Assembly (NCBI RefSeq): GCF_003201675.2
Contig: NZ_CP029287.2
Location: 1-64,000 of the forward strand
From: Metallosphaera hakonensis JCM 8857 = DSM 7519
Lineage (GTDB): Archaea > Thermoproteota > Thermoprotei_A > Sulfolobales > Sulfolobaceae
Reading direction: 5' to 3'
Length of the DNA: 64,000 nt
Shown one piece after another: positions 28,370 through 37,663 of this stretch. Each line of letters starts with the position of its first letter. Positions within the stretch are counted from its first letter, which is position 1. A program made the position numbers and the translations under genes. The notes beneath the pieces were generated by a model, which saw nothing but the letters and a program-made list of their open reading frames with translations, did not search any database and was not told the DNA's origin.

Positions 28370-28594
28370 TTCGCTTTATCTTAATGGGGGGTTCCAAGGG
28401 GCGGAAGACCCATCCTCGAGGACGGCTCAGGAATCCTTTGCGAATTGCATTTTCGGGATCTCAATTACACTTATTCAGTGTATAAATTATTGGATATATT
28501 TCGGTGAAATTAAGAGGAATGAAGATGAGTGTAATATTATTACGATTATGAGAAAATAGGTCAATAGGTTGTAGGGGAGTGTTCTCATGCAGTC
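28370..28594. repeat. Composite of IS fragments: IS605 LE, IS256-like end, IS1 end
   Basis: 28370-28424 is an IS605-type left end (tttatcttaatgggg, ggcggaagacccatcc). 28425-28574 matches the left 150 bp of the IS256-like element at 36370 (ggacggctcagg start, ending ggttgtag). 28575-28594 is the first 20 bp of the IS1 end. The LE/IS256 junction is repeated identically at 32571-32778. Confidence 0.7.
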
Positions 28595-28813
28595 AGTGGT
28601 GTTTCACCAATTAAGTTCATCTAGATGATATATAATTTGTACTTTTAATCATTGATTGATATAGAGTAAATATTGATTAAACATTATGAAACATAACATG
28701 TTTAAGTATTTTTAGACATATTTAGCCAGTATATTCGATCAGGATCAGTGGATTATGAATTTTTCTCACGTGGTTGGGAGGACGTGCATAGCCCACCCTG
28801 CACGCCCCGGTTT

Positions 28814-29881
28814 TTAGAGAAGTTTGATGAAGGAGTCGAAGGAGATGAACTTCTTGCCTGGAGTGATGTAGCCGAAGACGACACGGTTGAACAGGTTCCA
28901 CGCGTTGTCCAGTATCGTGTAGTAGAGGAAGGGGAAGACCTTGTTCCTGAGCTTCCTCACCAGCTCTATCTTGGCCTTCCTTACCTTGAAGCCCTCCTCG
29001 ATCTGCCACCTTAGCCTGTAGAGTTCAGCTATGGTGTAGGGGTCGCCCTTGAAGTTGGTGACGAAGGTGAAGTGCCTGGGCCTCTCCTTGTCCTTCACGT
29101 AGACCACGTCGTAGTAGTAGAGGCCGTCGAGCTCCAGCTCCCTGTACGCCACGTAAGTCCTGTCTTCCACCTTCCTTACGCTCTCCTGGAGACGAAGGGA
29201 GGAGAGCTGCTGAAAGCCCTTCAACCCGGACTTCCCCCTCACCACGACCTTCACGGGCATCTCCCTCAGTACCTGGAAGTTGAGGAAACCCGCGTCAGCA
29301 CGTAATCTACCTCCACGTGCTTTACGACCTCTTGCACCGAGTGGAGGAGGAAGAGAGAAGGGCTCTCTCCTCTCAGGTCGGCGAACTGGAGCATGAGGGA
29401 ACACCTCACTGGGTGGACCAGATCCACGCTCCTGGCCTTCACTCCCTTCCTCCTCCACGGGATGAGCCCAACTCCGTCCCTCAAGGCCTCCAACTCCCCC
29501 TTCTCCCCCACCGTGATCCCGCTCTCGTCGACTGCAAGCACGGTCCCGAACTTCCCCTTCCCGACCTTCCCGCACTGGTCCCAGAACGTGAAGGTCTTGC
29601 CCACAAGCGAGCCCAACCCCTCTCCCGACCTCGTGAGGTACACTAGTGTTTCTGGTAAGTTCTTAGGTAGAGACCAGAGATTTTTAGGGCAAATATTTAC
29701 TGGAACTACTAACGTAGTCCTTCCCCCTGTTCCCCTGAAGTAGGGAAGGAGCTGCCTGGACCAGCTTCTCAGGATTGGTGGAGATAAGTTTAAACTGCTC
29801 CAATGCCATAACTTGAGCGAGGGACTCCAACCTTTCTTGGGAGTACACGGGAACTTGTACTCCGCTTAAGATGCTTTCCAT
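28814..29881 (-). pseudogene. IS4-family transposase, broken by MITE-C and a frameshift
   Basis: It starts at ATG 29881 (MESILSGVQVPVYSQERLES). After GNRGKDYV the 70-bp MITE-C is inserted, then VYLTRSGEGLGSL resumes with VLAVDESGITV (first Asp). Near 29303 a frame change occurs at EVDYVL/ADAGFLNF (second Asp). The C-terminal YRLRWQIEEGFKVRK is the IS4 Y-R-E-K signature with the catalytic Glu. All catalytic residues exist but not in one frame. Confidence 0.8.
29643..29712. repeat. MITE-C copy 3, inside the IS4 transposase gene
   Basis: ctagtgtttctggtaagttc to tactggaactactaac, with the core gaccagagatttttagggcaaat shared with the copies at 13296 and 49349. Removing it rejoins KDYV and YLTRSG, showing it moved as a unit. 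Confidence 0.75.
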
Positions 29882-30137
29882 AGTGGGGCTCTGGGGTCCC
29901 TCGCTTAAATCTTTTCTCCCTCAACTCTACCCCGCTTGATAATACTAGACATTTAGTATTACAGCACGCGGGAAAACACGTCTCCTCTCGCTTTCTTCGC
30001 AATTAATTCAATCTTTCTCGTTCATTACATCGTAATTGAACGTATTTCTCCAACTTAACGAGAGATATACCCGTGTTTAAGAAATTTCCTCTTAATGAGT
30101 AAAATTGGTGTAACACCACTGCAAAATACTCCTTGCA

Positions 30138-30152
30138 GTATCAAGCAAAGAC
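30138..30152. repeat. 15-bp direct repeat, left (possible att site)
   Basis: gtatcaagcaaagac occurs here and again at 32277-32291, bracketing the two genes between. The repeat on the right lies inside a broken reading frame, as expected for insertion by recombination at a short core. Confidence 0.55.
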
Positions 30153-30247
30153 GAGGTTAACAAGGGTTTTTCTTCTCATGCAAAAAGTACGAGAAGCAAT
30201 GTATATATAACTATGTTTTTATATTGGTCATACATAAAAAGTATAGC

Positions 30248-30748
30248 ATGGAAGAACCAGAAAACAGATTAGAAGAATTATACACAAGTTTATGTTCAAA
30301 AATTACATCAGAGTTAGCAGAAAAAGGGTATATATTCACAGAAGATCTCGATGATTACATCAAAAAGAGACTCGAAGAAAAAGGTATTCAGACACATAAA
30401 ATCATTAATGATATAAGGCTTGGGCGTGCTAGTAATGACGAATTACAAGAATATTTCGATACTGAAAAAAGAATCATGAATGAGTATTATGAAAAGAAGA
30501 ACAAGTTGACAGATGTGTCATGTTCTGGGAAGCTTATATTCATTTATAGAGCAAACGAAGTAATTTTCTCTATAGTTAAGGATATCTTAATGGGAGAGAT
30601 AAACGGGGAAATGATGGAGTACGAGATAAGTTCGGGAAAGAGAATACGGTTAGATAGTAATAACGGTGTTGCCATACAAGTTGCGTATGATCCTAAGACG
30701 TCTATGGTGCATATTAATATTCATCAGAAAAAAAATTTAGAAAAGTAA
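30248..30748 (+). CDS. Hypothetical protein in the virus-like segment
   Basis: 166 residues from ATG 30248; a TTG 24 bp earlier is less likely, because gtatatataact (about 30201-30212) places transcription start near 30235. It is mostly charged and helical in the first 100 residues (EDLDDYIKKRLEEKG, YYEKKNKLTDV), then has a short beta-rich tail (VAIQVAYDPKTSMVHINIH). No family is recognised. It converges with the 482-residue gene. Confidence 0.5.
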   Translation: MEEPENRLEELYTSLCSKITSELAEKGYIFTEDLDDYIKKRLEEKGIQTHKIINDIRLGRASNDELQEYFDTEKRIMNEYYEKKNKLTDVSCSGKLIFIYRANEVIFSIVKDILMGEINGEMMEYEISSGKRIRLDSNNGVAIQVAYDPKTSMVHINIHQKKNLEK

Positions 30749-30755
30749 AAACGTG

Positions 30756-32204
30756 TTATATCACGTACAGGGTCTGTGCTTGTTGTTTTCCTTTTATTTT
30801 CCTATTTTGGGAGAATACATTCCCAACCCCGCCAGTATTTGGAGTTGGTGGCGCGCTTGGTGTTGACGGGCTCTGTGGACTGTTAGGTGGTTCAGGACTT
30901 GGTTGAAGTAATGACGTCGTGGAAGGCTCTGGTTGTGTCATTACACTAGGCGTTACAATTTCTACTGGAGTCGTATTTGTCTCTGGTGTGACATTAGTAT
31001 TGCTAGATGGCGTAACGACGTTCACTGGTACTGCAACGACGTTAGTGAGATCATTATAAACCTGGGGCGAGATCAGGGGTGCAGTAAAACCTCCAGCAAT
31101 ATAATATACCAGTTGTGTCATTACGTTACTGATTGCGCCTCCGACCCCTGGTGGAGAAGGAGGAGAGGAGCCATTAGGACTAGGAACGTTAGTTCCAAGA
31201 CCAGGGATAGATACATTTATGCCTTTTGTATTTAGATATTGCACTATTTTTATCAAGATTTTTTGTTTTGTCTTCGGATCTATGTTTGCTTTGTTCAATT
31301 TCTCAAGAACGTTATACGCTAAGATTGAAAGTGGAATAGGTTCTGTAATTAGGAACTGTGCCGAAGACGTTGATATATTTAACGTTTTAGCTACTTGTGT
31401 TGTGTCATGTTTTACAAATATCTCTGTTATAAGAGATTCTATGTCATTTATATTCTTTAGTGAAGATAATACGTCTTTTAGATTTATGTTATCCGTTTCT
31501 TTTGCAGGAGGGTTGCTCATTACATTTTCTGCTTCATTTATTGCCTTTTTCATGTCATCATACAGTGTTTTCGCTAAAGTCGAATTATCTTTCAGTTTCT
31601 CAAGGATTGATATTGCGTTGTTTAGGTCTCCACTCTTCAGTGCATTGAAAACGTCTTTAAGTTCAGCAATGTCTTCTAAGCCTTTCAGTACTGTGTTAAG
31701 GTCGTTCGTTTTTCCTGCGATGAAGTCGCTAAGGTTCTTATCCCCTATCACGCTTATCTGCTTCTCGAATCCTTTTAGCACGTCTCTGAGATCGTTAGTA
31801 AGCGTCGTATCAACGAAATTCCTTATCTCGCTTTCGCTCGCGTTAGGGTTCTTCTTCAAGAAATCAGTGATATGTGATAGAAGATCGTTTTCTACATTTG
31901 TATCTCCCAACTGTTTCAGTATGTTTATTACATCGACTCTATCCTCAAGAACAGATTTAATCACTGGATTTAGGCTCTCCTTTACAGTTAACGTGTTTGC
32001 ATTACTCTGTACAACTACTTGCCCGTTCTCATTTGCCACACTTTTCAACTCACTCGTGATACCGTTCTTACTCATAGATCCTTCAAGGTACTTCGAGAGG
32101 AGGTCCGCGACTTGGCTTTGGCTCATCCCGTTCTTGAGCGCAGTGCTAACGTCCGATAATAACGTTGGATCGTTCAATCTATCACTTAACATGTTTACGT
32201 TCAC
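30756..32204 (-). CDS. Virion-protein-like helical protein with Pro/Thr-rich C-terminus
   Basis: A 482-residue protein. Residues 1-330 are helical and charge-rich with repeated short motifs (DVSTALKNGMSQSQVADLL, DVLKGFEKQIS, NAISILEKLKDN). There is one hydrophobic segment (NVMTQLVYYIAGG), then a low-complexity tail rich in Pro, Ser, Thr and Asn to about residue 465. It ends in a basic patch RKIKGKQQ. This resembles structural proteins of archaeal viruses in general character, but I cannot name a homologue. The DNA is AT-rich relative to the flanks, and the segment is bounded by a 15-bp direct repeat. A long plus-strand open frame across it is a shadow. Confidence 0.5.
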   Translation of the reverse strand: MNVNMLSDRLNDPTLLSDVSTALKNGMSQSQVADLLSKYLEGSMSKNGITSELKSVANENGQVVVQSNANTLTVKESLNPVIKSVLEDRVDVINILKQLGDTNVENDLLSHITDFLKKNPNASESEIRNFVDTTLTNDLRDVLKGFEKQISVIGDKNLSDFIAGKTNDLNTVLKGLEDIAELKDVFNALKSGDLNNAISILEKLKDNSTLAKTLYDDMKKAINEAENVMSNPPAKETDNINLKDVLSSLKNINDIESLITEIFVKHDTTQVAKTLNISTSSAQFLITEPIPLSILAYNVLEKLNKANIDPKTKQKILIKIVQYLNTKGINVSIPGLGTNVPSPNGSSPPSPPGVGGAISNVMTQLVYYIAGGFTAPLISPQVYNDLTNVVAVPVNVVTPSSNTNVTPETNTTPVEIVTPSVMTQPEPSTTSLLQPSPEPPNSPQSPSTPSAPPTPNTGGVGNVFSQNRKIKGKQQAQTLYVI

Positions 32205-32276
32205 GTTTTTGTCATTTTGTAATTTATTTTGTTAGCTATGTTAGTCTGTATACTATTTAATTCATTTTTAATTCCG

Positions 32277-32291
32277 GTATCAAGCAAAGAC
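32277..32291. repeat. 15-bp direct repeat, right (possible att site)
   Basis: Second copy of gtatcaagcaaagac, 2139 bp from the first. Confidence 0.55.
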
Positions 32292-32569
32292 TGGGATACT
32301 CAAGGGGGTATTCGTTCTGGGCCTCAATATATTTAAAACTCCTGGAGGAATACGAAGATAAAAAAGTTGGCTCCGAGCAATTATTTAAGGAATTTCTGCA
32401 TGTTTTACTTTATTTTGGCTCTAACAACGAGTATTTAAATACTCTTTTAGGGAAACTCTGCAACAAAATCGATATTACTCAGGTTTGCGAACTTCTTGAT
32501 GAAGATACTAAAGAAAAATACAAATATATAGAGCAACAACAACGTTATAATGTTTTTACATTCACATAA
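32279..32569 (+). pseudogene. C-terminal fragment of a gene cut at the 15-bp repeat
   Basis: An open frame reading IKQRLGYSRGYSFWASIYLK and onward to a TAA at 32567, with natural-looking composition (KLLEEYEDKKVGSEQLFKEF) but no start codon. The same repeat upstream (30138) reads SIKQR in the equivalent frame, so the fragment looks like the 3' part of a gene into which the segment integrated. Its 5' part was lost to the IS4 element. Function unknown. Confidence 0.45.
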
Positions 32570-32570
32570 A

Positions 32571-32975
32571 AAGGAATTTATCTTAATGGGGGTTCCAAGG
32601 GGCGGAAGACCCATCCTCGAGGACGGCTCAGGAATCCGTTGCGAATTGTATTTTCGGGATCTCAATTACATTTATTCGATATACAAATAACTGGATATAT
32701 TTCGGTGAAATTAAGAGGAATGAAGATGAGTATAATATTATTACGATTATGAGAAAATAGGTCGATAGGTTGTAGTAGGGTCGATTCAGGTTTCCATTGC
32801 GAATTGTAATTATGGCAAAGATAGATCGAATAAAGGTAATTGTTAAGCGCGAATCCTCACCCAGTCCATACGAGGATATTCAATTAAATACATGCTATTT
32901 TGATAAATAAATTGAATTTACAAAGGAGACGTGAATCGCCCTGTAGTAGAGGGCCACGGCCCGCGCGATCTGGAT
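32571..32975. repeat. Second IS605-LE/IS256-end composite with nested MITE-B
   Basis: 32571-32620 is an IS605 left end and 32621-32778 an IS256-like end, the same junction as at 28370. The IS256-like sequence continues at 32942-32975 (agggccacggcccgcgcg) after MITE-B. Confidence 0.7.
32779..32941. repeat. MITE-B copy 3 (163 bp) with 8-bp target duplication
   Basis: ggtcgattcaggtttccatt to gagacgtgaatcgccc, flanked on both sides by the perfect direct repeat tgtagtag (32771-32778 and 32942-32949). Its insertion in IS256-like sequence can be read directly by comparison with 36500-36560. Confidence 0.85.
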
Positions 32976-33091
32976 CTAGACACGTCATGAAGTCATCACA
33001 TCAACTGAAAGGAACATAAAGGAATTGACAAATTTAGCGCGCATTTAAACAAAGTTTAATATCAACTATCATAAAATTGTAATGAAACGAA

Positions 33092-34063
33092 ATGTTATTT
33101 GATGATCTATCAAGAGACATCGTGAGGCTCCTTCATTTCCCAGGGGATGACGATTACACCTATCAATATCCAACACCCTCAAGAATATCCTCAAAGCTCG
33201 GGGTAAACTTCAACGTGGTCAAGAGGAGGTTGGAGGACATGAAGGAATCAGGCTTCATTTCCGAGAAGCTCAGCATGACCCTGAACCTAGGATACCTGGG
33301 AATGGAGAAGTACATCCTCCTGGGCATGGTTCCCACAAACGACGTCATGAAGATTTACGAGGAAGTGAGGAGGAACCCTCCCTCATTCCTGGAGAGCTTC
33401 TACAGGGCCAACGTTGGCCCGCCCACGGAGAACTCCATGGTGGTCATGGAGGTGCTGTCCAAGGAAAGGGAACTCAATGAGAAGTTGGAGTACCTCGCGT
33501 TAAAATACAAGAACCTTTCCATTCTAGATAACAGCATTGTGAAGTGTTCATTCGAGTTAGTTACTCCAGAAAACTCGCACGAGAGGAGGACCTTGGAGAA
33601 CCTAAGGGACGGGAACTCCCTGGAGAGGAGGATACTGAAGACCCTGTGGGAAGACACCTCATTGACAGTTCCTGAGATAGCCGACAGGGTTTACCCAGGA
33701 GGCATGGGCCCCACTAAATATCGTACGGTGAAGAGGACTCTGGACGATCTCGTTAAGTTGAGGGCCTTCTGGCTCTTTCCTCAGATCGACTCCACGAAAA
33801 TAAAGGGGAAAATGATGATCGCCCTCACTGTCATGATCCTGAATGAAGGGAAGGCCAGTACTATTGCCAAGATCAGGAAAGTTCTCTCCAAGAACTACAT
33901 AATGTACAGGAACTATTACTCCGATTGGATCCCGGTGGGTTGTATTTATGAGGGCAGGAAGGATTACCTGGATACGCTGGAGAGCCTATCAAAGGAAGGC
34001 TTAAGCTACGCAGTCTTTGAGGACTTCTACGGTTTCTCCACGGGGATTTGGCCTCTACAGTGA
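33092..34063 (+). CDS. Archaeal transcription regulator with two winged-helix domains
   Basis: 323 residues. The first HTH is near 28-57 (SRISSKLGVNFNVVKRRLEDM) and the second near 192-225 (TVPEIADRVYPGG, YRTVKRTLDDL). Each is followed by a beta-rich segment with a YILLGMVPTN or MMIALTVMILNEG strand, as in Lrp-like duplicated regulators of Crenarchaeota. It probably binds DNA as a compact dimer-like monomer. The effector is unknown. It sits just before an MFS transporter on the same strand (299 bp gap), a possible target. GC is close to the metabolic genes, so it is core rather than mobile. Confidence 0.75.
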   Translation: MLFDDLSRDIVRLLHFPGDDDYTYQYPTPSRISSKLGVNFNVVKRRLEDMKESGFISEKLSMTLNLGYLGMEKYILLGMVPTNDVMKIYEEVRRNPPSFLESFYRANVGPPTENSMVVMEVLSKERELNEKLEYLALKYKNLSILDNSIVKCSFELVTPENSHERRTLENLRDGNSLERRILKTLWEDTSLTVPEIADRVYPGGMGPTKYRTVKRTLDDLVKLRAFWLFPQIDSTKIKGKMMIALTVMILNEGKASTIAKIRKVLSKNYIMYRNYYSDWIPVGCIYEGRKDYLDTLESLSKEGLSYAVFEDFYGFSTGIWPLQ

Positions 34064-34361
34064 AGTGTGGATTAACTTTATGTCCCCATGAAGTTGATGG
34101 GGAGAGTCCGGATTGGCAGTTGTTAATCTACTAACAACGTTCTAGTTGAAGTTCCTTGGCGGTTTTCATGAATATGTTCAATCATGCTCTGACCTACATC
34201 ATGACCTATCAGAATTACTACTGTGAGCGTTTATCTACATCTCATCTCTGCATTAGGGACCTATAAACTGTGGCTAGATGACGGCCAGAATCCCTAGGGA
34301 CTCATGATAGTTTAATAGTTAATAATAAATAATTTAAACTACCTCCAACCCTTATAGGTTC

Positions 34362-35543
34362 ATGGATAGGGATGTTTTCTTACTTTTGGCTTCTAGGGTA
34401 ACGAGGAGCGTGTCCGCAGGTCTACTGGCAGTGGTCGTAGGCTTATATTACGTTCACGGTCTGCATCTATCCCTCCTACAGGTGGGAGTGCTCTTCGGAG
34501 TTGGTGCGTTCATTACTCCACTCTTGACCTTGATCCTGGGATTCTACTCCGACAAATACGGCAGAAAGAAGATCCTTCTTCTAACCTTAGCCTTTCTACC
34601 CATATCAGTCTTGATTCTCCTGCTCACCTCCAATTTCCTTCTCTTGATCCTATCGTCTGCCTTGGGAGGTTTCGGAATAGCGGGAGGGCTCGTGGGAGGA
34701 GGAGTGGGAGCAAGCGTAGCGCCCATGCAGACGGCCTTGCTCACAGAGAAGGTCAGCCCAGAGAAGAGGACTAAGGTGTTCTCCCTCTTCACGACAATTT
34801 CAAGTTACGCGGGAGCCGGTGGGGCTCTGCTCTCCTATATCCCGAACTACAGGGAGCTTTTCATCATTGCCCTCCTGATCTCAGCTTTGTCTGCCGTGGC
34901 GATCATCCCTATCCGGGAGACCTTTAAGCCAAAGAAGAGAAATGAAAATGTTGCGTCATCTCAGGACAACGACACCATAAAGAAATTTACCTTGACGGGT
35001 ATCCTCAACGGCGTCTCCCAAGGGCTAATAGTCCCCTTCATCCCCATCATATTCAGCGAAGTCTACGGTCTCTCTCAAGGCTTCATAGGGGATCTCGTGG
35101 CGTTGGGTGGAGTGATCTCCGCCACCCTCATGTTAGCAACTCCCGGTCTGACCGAGAGGTTGGGCTTCGTGAGACTTATCATAATCACCAGAACCATATC
35201 GGCCATCTTGGTACTGATATTCCCGTTTCTAGGCGTGTGGTACTTAGCGTCAATTGATTACGTGATCTTCACTCCATTGAGGGTAGTCTCATTACCTGCA
35301 CAACAAGCCTTAATGATGAACCTAGTTGGGGAAGGAAGGAGGGCAACGGCGACTGGTGCCAACCAGGCCGGGAGACTGTTACCGGCCGCAGTCTCTACGT
35401 CCTTGTCGGGATATCTCATGCACGCGATCTCCTTTGTTATTCCCTTTGAGGCTGCATTCGCAGCCACCCTTATCAATTCCTTTCTTTACTTCAAGTTCTT
35501 TAGGAGGGTGGATAAGGGGTTAGGGCTTCACGAGTTTTCATGA
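34362..35543 (+). CDS. MFS transporter
   Basis: A 393-residue 12-helix permease. GFYSDKYGRKKILLLTL near residue 60 is the MFS loop 2-3 signature (G-x3-D-x2-G-R-K). The second half shows IPFIPIIFSEVYGLS and RATATGANQAGRLLPAA. Substrate unknown. ataatttaaac about 25-34 bp upstream is a candidate TATA box, so it is probably leaderless. The DNA-binding protein upstream may control it. Confidence 0.85.
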   Translation: MDRDVFLLLASRVTRSVSAGLLAVVVGLYYVHGLHLSLLQVGVLFGVGAFITPLLTLILGFYSDKYGRKKILLLTLAFLPISVLILLLTSNFLLLILSSALGGFGIAGGLVGGGVGASVAPMQTALLTEKVSPEKRTKVFSLFTTISSYAGAGGALLSYIPNYRELFIIALLISALSAVAIIPIRETFKPKKRNENVASSQDNDTIKKFTLTGILNGVSQGLIVPFIPIIFSEVYGLSQGFIGDLVALGGVISATLMLATPGLTERLGFVRLIIITRTISAILVLIFPFLGVWYLASIDYVIFTPLRVVSLPAQQALMMNLVGEGRRATATGANQAGRLLPAAVSTSLSGYLMHAISFVIPFEAAFAATLINSFLYFKFFRRVDKGLGLHEFS

Positions 35544-35619
35544 TATTTCATCTCGACCCTCAGCCGTTGGACTTCACCGAAGTCGCGAGGAGATTCCTAA
35601 CTCATCCTTCTCCGTCCCT

Positions 35620-35972
35620 TTAGCGGTGTAACTTAGACCCACGTCTGAGGTATTTCACGGACGTGGGTAAACCCGCACATTCTGAGATGTTCAGGGAGGC
35701 GTTCAACTGCTTATCAAGGGTGAACCCGCACCTCTCACACTTGAAGGCCCAACCTTTCGGGAAACCCGTCCGCATCTGGGGCAGGACTTGGAGGTGAGAC
35801 GAGGGTTGACCTCCTTCACGAAGGAACCGTAAAACGGGGCCTTGTACTTGAGGACGCGATGAATGATTCTCCAGATGGTTCTGGAGATCTTTCTAGATAG
35901 GGAATTGTTTGGGTCTTCGAACATGGACTGTCTGTTCAATCTCTCTACGGCAAACGTGGTCACGGGATACGG
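35620..35972 (-). pseudogene. tnpB: TnpB C-terminal remnant
   Basis: It reads VTTFAVERLNRQSMF, then KEVNPRLTSKSCPRCGR. Near 35757 the frame changes by one base and continues GWAFKCERCGFTLDKQLNAS, finishing at KLHR. This is the RuvC-II / zinc finger / RuvC-III end of a TnpB different from the one at 24178. The N-terminal half is gone and MITE-C abuts the break at 35973. Confidence 0.75.
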
Positions 35973-36044
35973 CGTTAGTGTTTCTGATAAGTTCTTGACG
36001 TGGAATTAAGGATATTAAGGATAAATACTTATTGGAATAACTAG
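35973..36044. repeat. MITE-C copy 4 at the edge of the TnpB remnant
   Basis: ttagtgtttctgataagttc to attggaataactag. The ends match the family, but the interior (ggaattaaggatattaagg) is diverged. Confidence 0.6.
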
Positions 36045-36322
36045 TGGAGCGTCCTCTTTCTTGCATCACCCCCAGTCCCTCAGAACTTCCTCTTCCGTCT
36101 CCCGAATCACTGGACCGACTTATCCCCATCTACTCCCTCAAACTCACAGTAGTACTTCCAGCAAGTTTTTGCCTTTTTCATTTCTTATTTTACGCTATCC
36201 AAATGGTTAAGAATTTTGTGGAATTACTAACGAATAGCCCTTTGCACTGGTCCGTAGAATACATTGAGACGTATAGAATAGATAAAGAAAAAGTTAATAA
36301 ATGAGTTGATAGAATTTTTATT

Positions 36323-36370
36323 ATGGCTCAAATTTGTCCAATGTGCGGCGCAACGCTAAGACCGGATTTG
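36323..36370 (+). pseudogene. Zinc-ribbon gene truncated after 16 codons by the IS256-like element
   Basis: ATG 36323 encodes MAQICPMCGATLRPDL, the first half of a CxxC zinc ribbon, and then runs into the IS end. The right flank (37622 onward) offers no long continuation. Confidence 0.5.
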
Positions 36371-37621
36371 GGCGGCTCAGGAGTCCATTGCGAATTGTAT
36401 TTTCTAGCTCTGAATTAGACTTATCCAATGTACAAATTATTGGGTATATTTCGGATAAAGTGAGAGGAATGAAGAAGACTGTAATATTATTACAGTGATG
36501 AGAAAATAGGTGAATAGGTTGTAGTAGAGCGCTATGGCCCGCGCGAGCTGTAGTATCCTCCAGGGAGAGTGAAACAACCCGAACCTCCTCCTCTCCAGGA
36601 GGGAGTTGAAGGACTCGACCAGGTTGTTGGACTTAAGCCACTTCCAGAGCTTCTTGTCGGCGATGAGGTAGCTTAGAAGGGTTGGGTTGGTCTCGGGCTT
36701 AATCTTGCCGAGCTCGGCTGACGAGGTGATCGCGTCTAAAGCCTCCCTTTCCTCCTTGGTCGTACGCTTGAGGTGGACCAGGCAGCCCTGCCTCCCCACG
36801 TTAAGTTCAAGGGAGATCGCCCTGTCCAAGGCCTTGATCCCGTCAGCTACCACCAGGACGAAGCTGGTCTTCTTCCAGACCCTGACCAGGAGACTCCAAT
36901 AGGCTATGGCGTCCTCAGCCTCGCTTATGATGACCTCGAGGACCGCCCTCTTTCCCTCCCGTGTCACGCCCATAGCCACGAGGAGGACCGCCTTTCGTCC
37001 CTTGAGCTTCACGTACTTCCCGTCAACTATAACGTACTTGAAGTCGTTGCCCGTTTCAATCTCGGGCATCCAGAGCTTGGCGTTCAACTTGCCTCCCTTC
37101 ACCGAGTAGACCAACATTAAGGACGCGAAGACCTTCCTTTCCTCCCTTAACAGAGTCTCCTCGACCTGGGTCCTCACCCTCCCTTCACCGTAAAGCACGG
37201 GCAGCTTCACCGATATCCACTCCAACTCGTACTTCGTCTCCCTCTCGTCCATCACGATCTTGAACCCCTTCAGGAACCTGTAGCTCGCGTAACCCTTCCT
37301 CTTCACATCCTTACCCCTCTGGTAGTTGGGACTAATCCTCTCAGCTTCCTCCCTCGCCATCCTCTCGATCTCCTGGGCCGGTTTGTTTAATAAGGCGTCA
37401 TCGGATAATATCTTGGGGACGAGCGTGAGGGATATCTTCCCAGGTCCCTCTACGAGCTCCATAATCCGGACCCCGTAGAGGGTTACCTCATTCACAGTTG
37501 ACAGTTCCATGATATTACCTCATGCTCGTCCCCTATTAGTGTTACCGAAAATGTAGAATCAATTTCTACTATCTAATTCTATAGAAATAAATTGAAATCG
37601 CAATGGACTCCTGAGCCGCCC
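36370..37621 (-). mobile_element. IS256-like insertion sequence (about 1.25 kb), apparently complete
   Basis: The left end gggcggctcaggagtccatt and the complementary right end match over about 26 bp. The flanking 8-mers are cggatttg and cggaatcg, an imperfect or decayed 8-bp duplication. Fragments of its left end occur at 28425 and 32621, and MITE-B has related ends. Confidence 0.85.
36437..37510 (-). CDS. IS256-family (mutator-type) transposase
   Basis: 357 residues from ATG 37510, which has aggtaat just upstream as ribosome-binding site. Catalytic landmarks are YVIVDGKYVKLKGRK near residue 158, VLVVADGIKALDRAIS near 216-231 and NNLVESFNSLLERRRFG near 299-315, giving the D-D-E set of mutator-like transposases. 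GCLVHLKRTTKEE between them is also typical. No frameshift is seen, so it may be active and could supply transposase to the MITE-B elements. Confidence 0.85.
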   Translation of the reverse strand: MELSTVNEVTLYGVRIMELVEGPGKISLTLVPKILSDDALLNKPAQEIERMAREEAERISPNYQRGKDVKRKGYASYRFLKGFKIVMDERETKYELEWISVKLPVLYGEGRVRTQVEETLLREERKVFASLMLVYSVKGGKLNAKLWMPEIETGNDFKYVIVDGKYVKLKGRKAVLLVAMGVTREGKRAVLEVIISEAEDAIAYWSLLVRVWKKTSFVLVVADGIKALDRAISLELNVGRQGCLVHLKRTTKEEREALDAITSSAELGKIKPETNPTLLSYLIADKKLWKWLKSNNLVESFNSLLERRRFGLFHSPWRILQLARAIALYYNLFTYFLITVIILQSSSFLSLYPKYTQ

Positions 37622-37663
37622 GGAATCGTCAAGTGGATGAATAAATCGGAGTTAATATGAAAA

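Larger units (their letters stand above)
28595..30120 (-). mobile_element. IS4-like insertion sequence, decayed
   Basis: The left end is agtggtgtttcaccaatt and the right end is the complement of agtggtgttacaccaat, near-perfect inverted repeats that each contain a small hairpin. The length is about 1.5 kb. The transposase inside is broken by MITE-C and a frameshift. No target duplication is visible; the left flank is a clipped IS1 end. Confidence 0.72.

Noticed and set aside
28722-29646. Several plus- and minus-strand frames over the IS4 transposase
   Set aside because: They are alternative frames of GC-rich transposase codons; only the frames with DESG, ADAGF and YRLRWQIEE are real.
31219-32235. 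338-codon open frame on the plus strand across the 482-residue gene
   Set aside because: Its translation is Ser/Phe/Leu-rich, typical of the antisense of a helical Lys/Asp/Asn-rich protein. The minus-strand frame is longer and has ordered composition.
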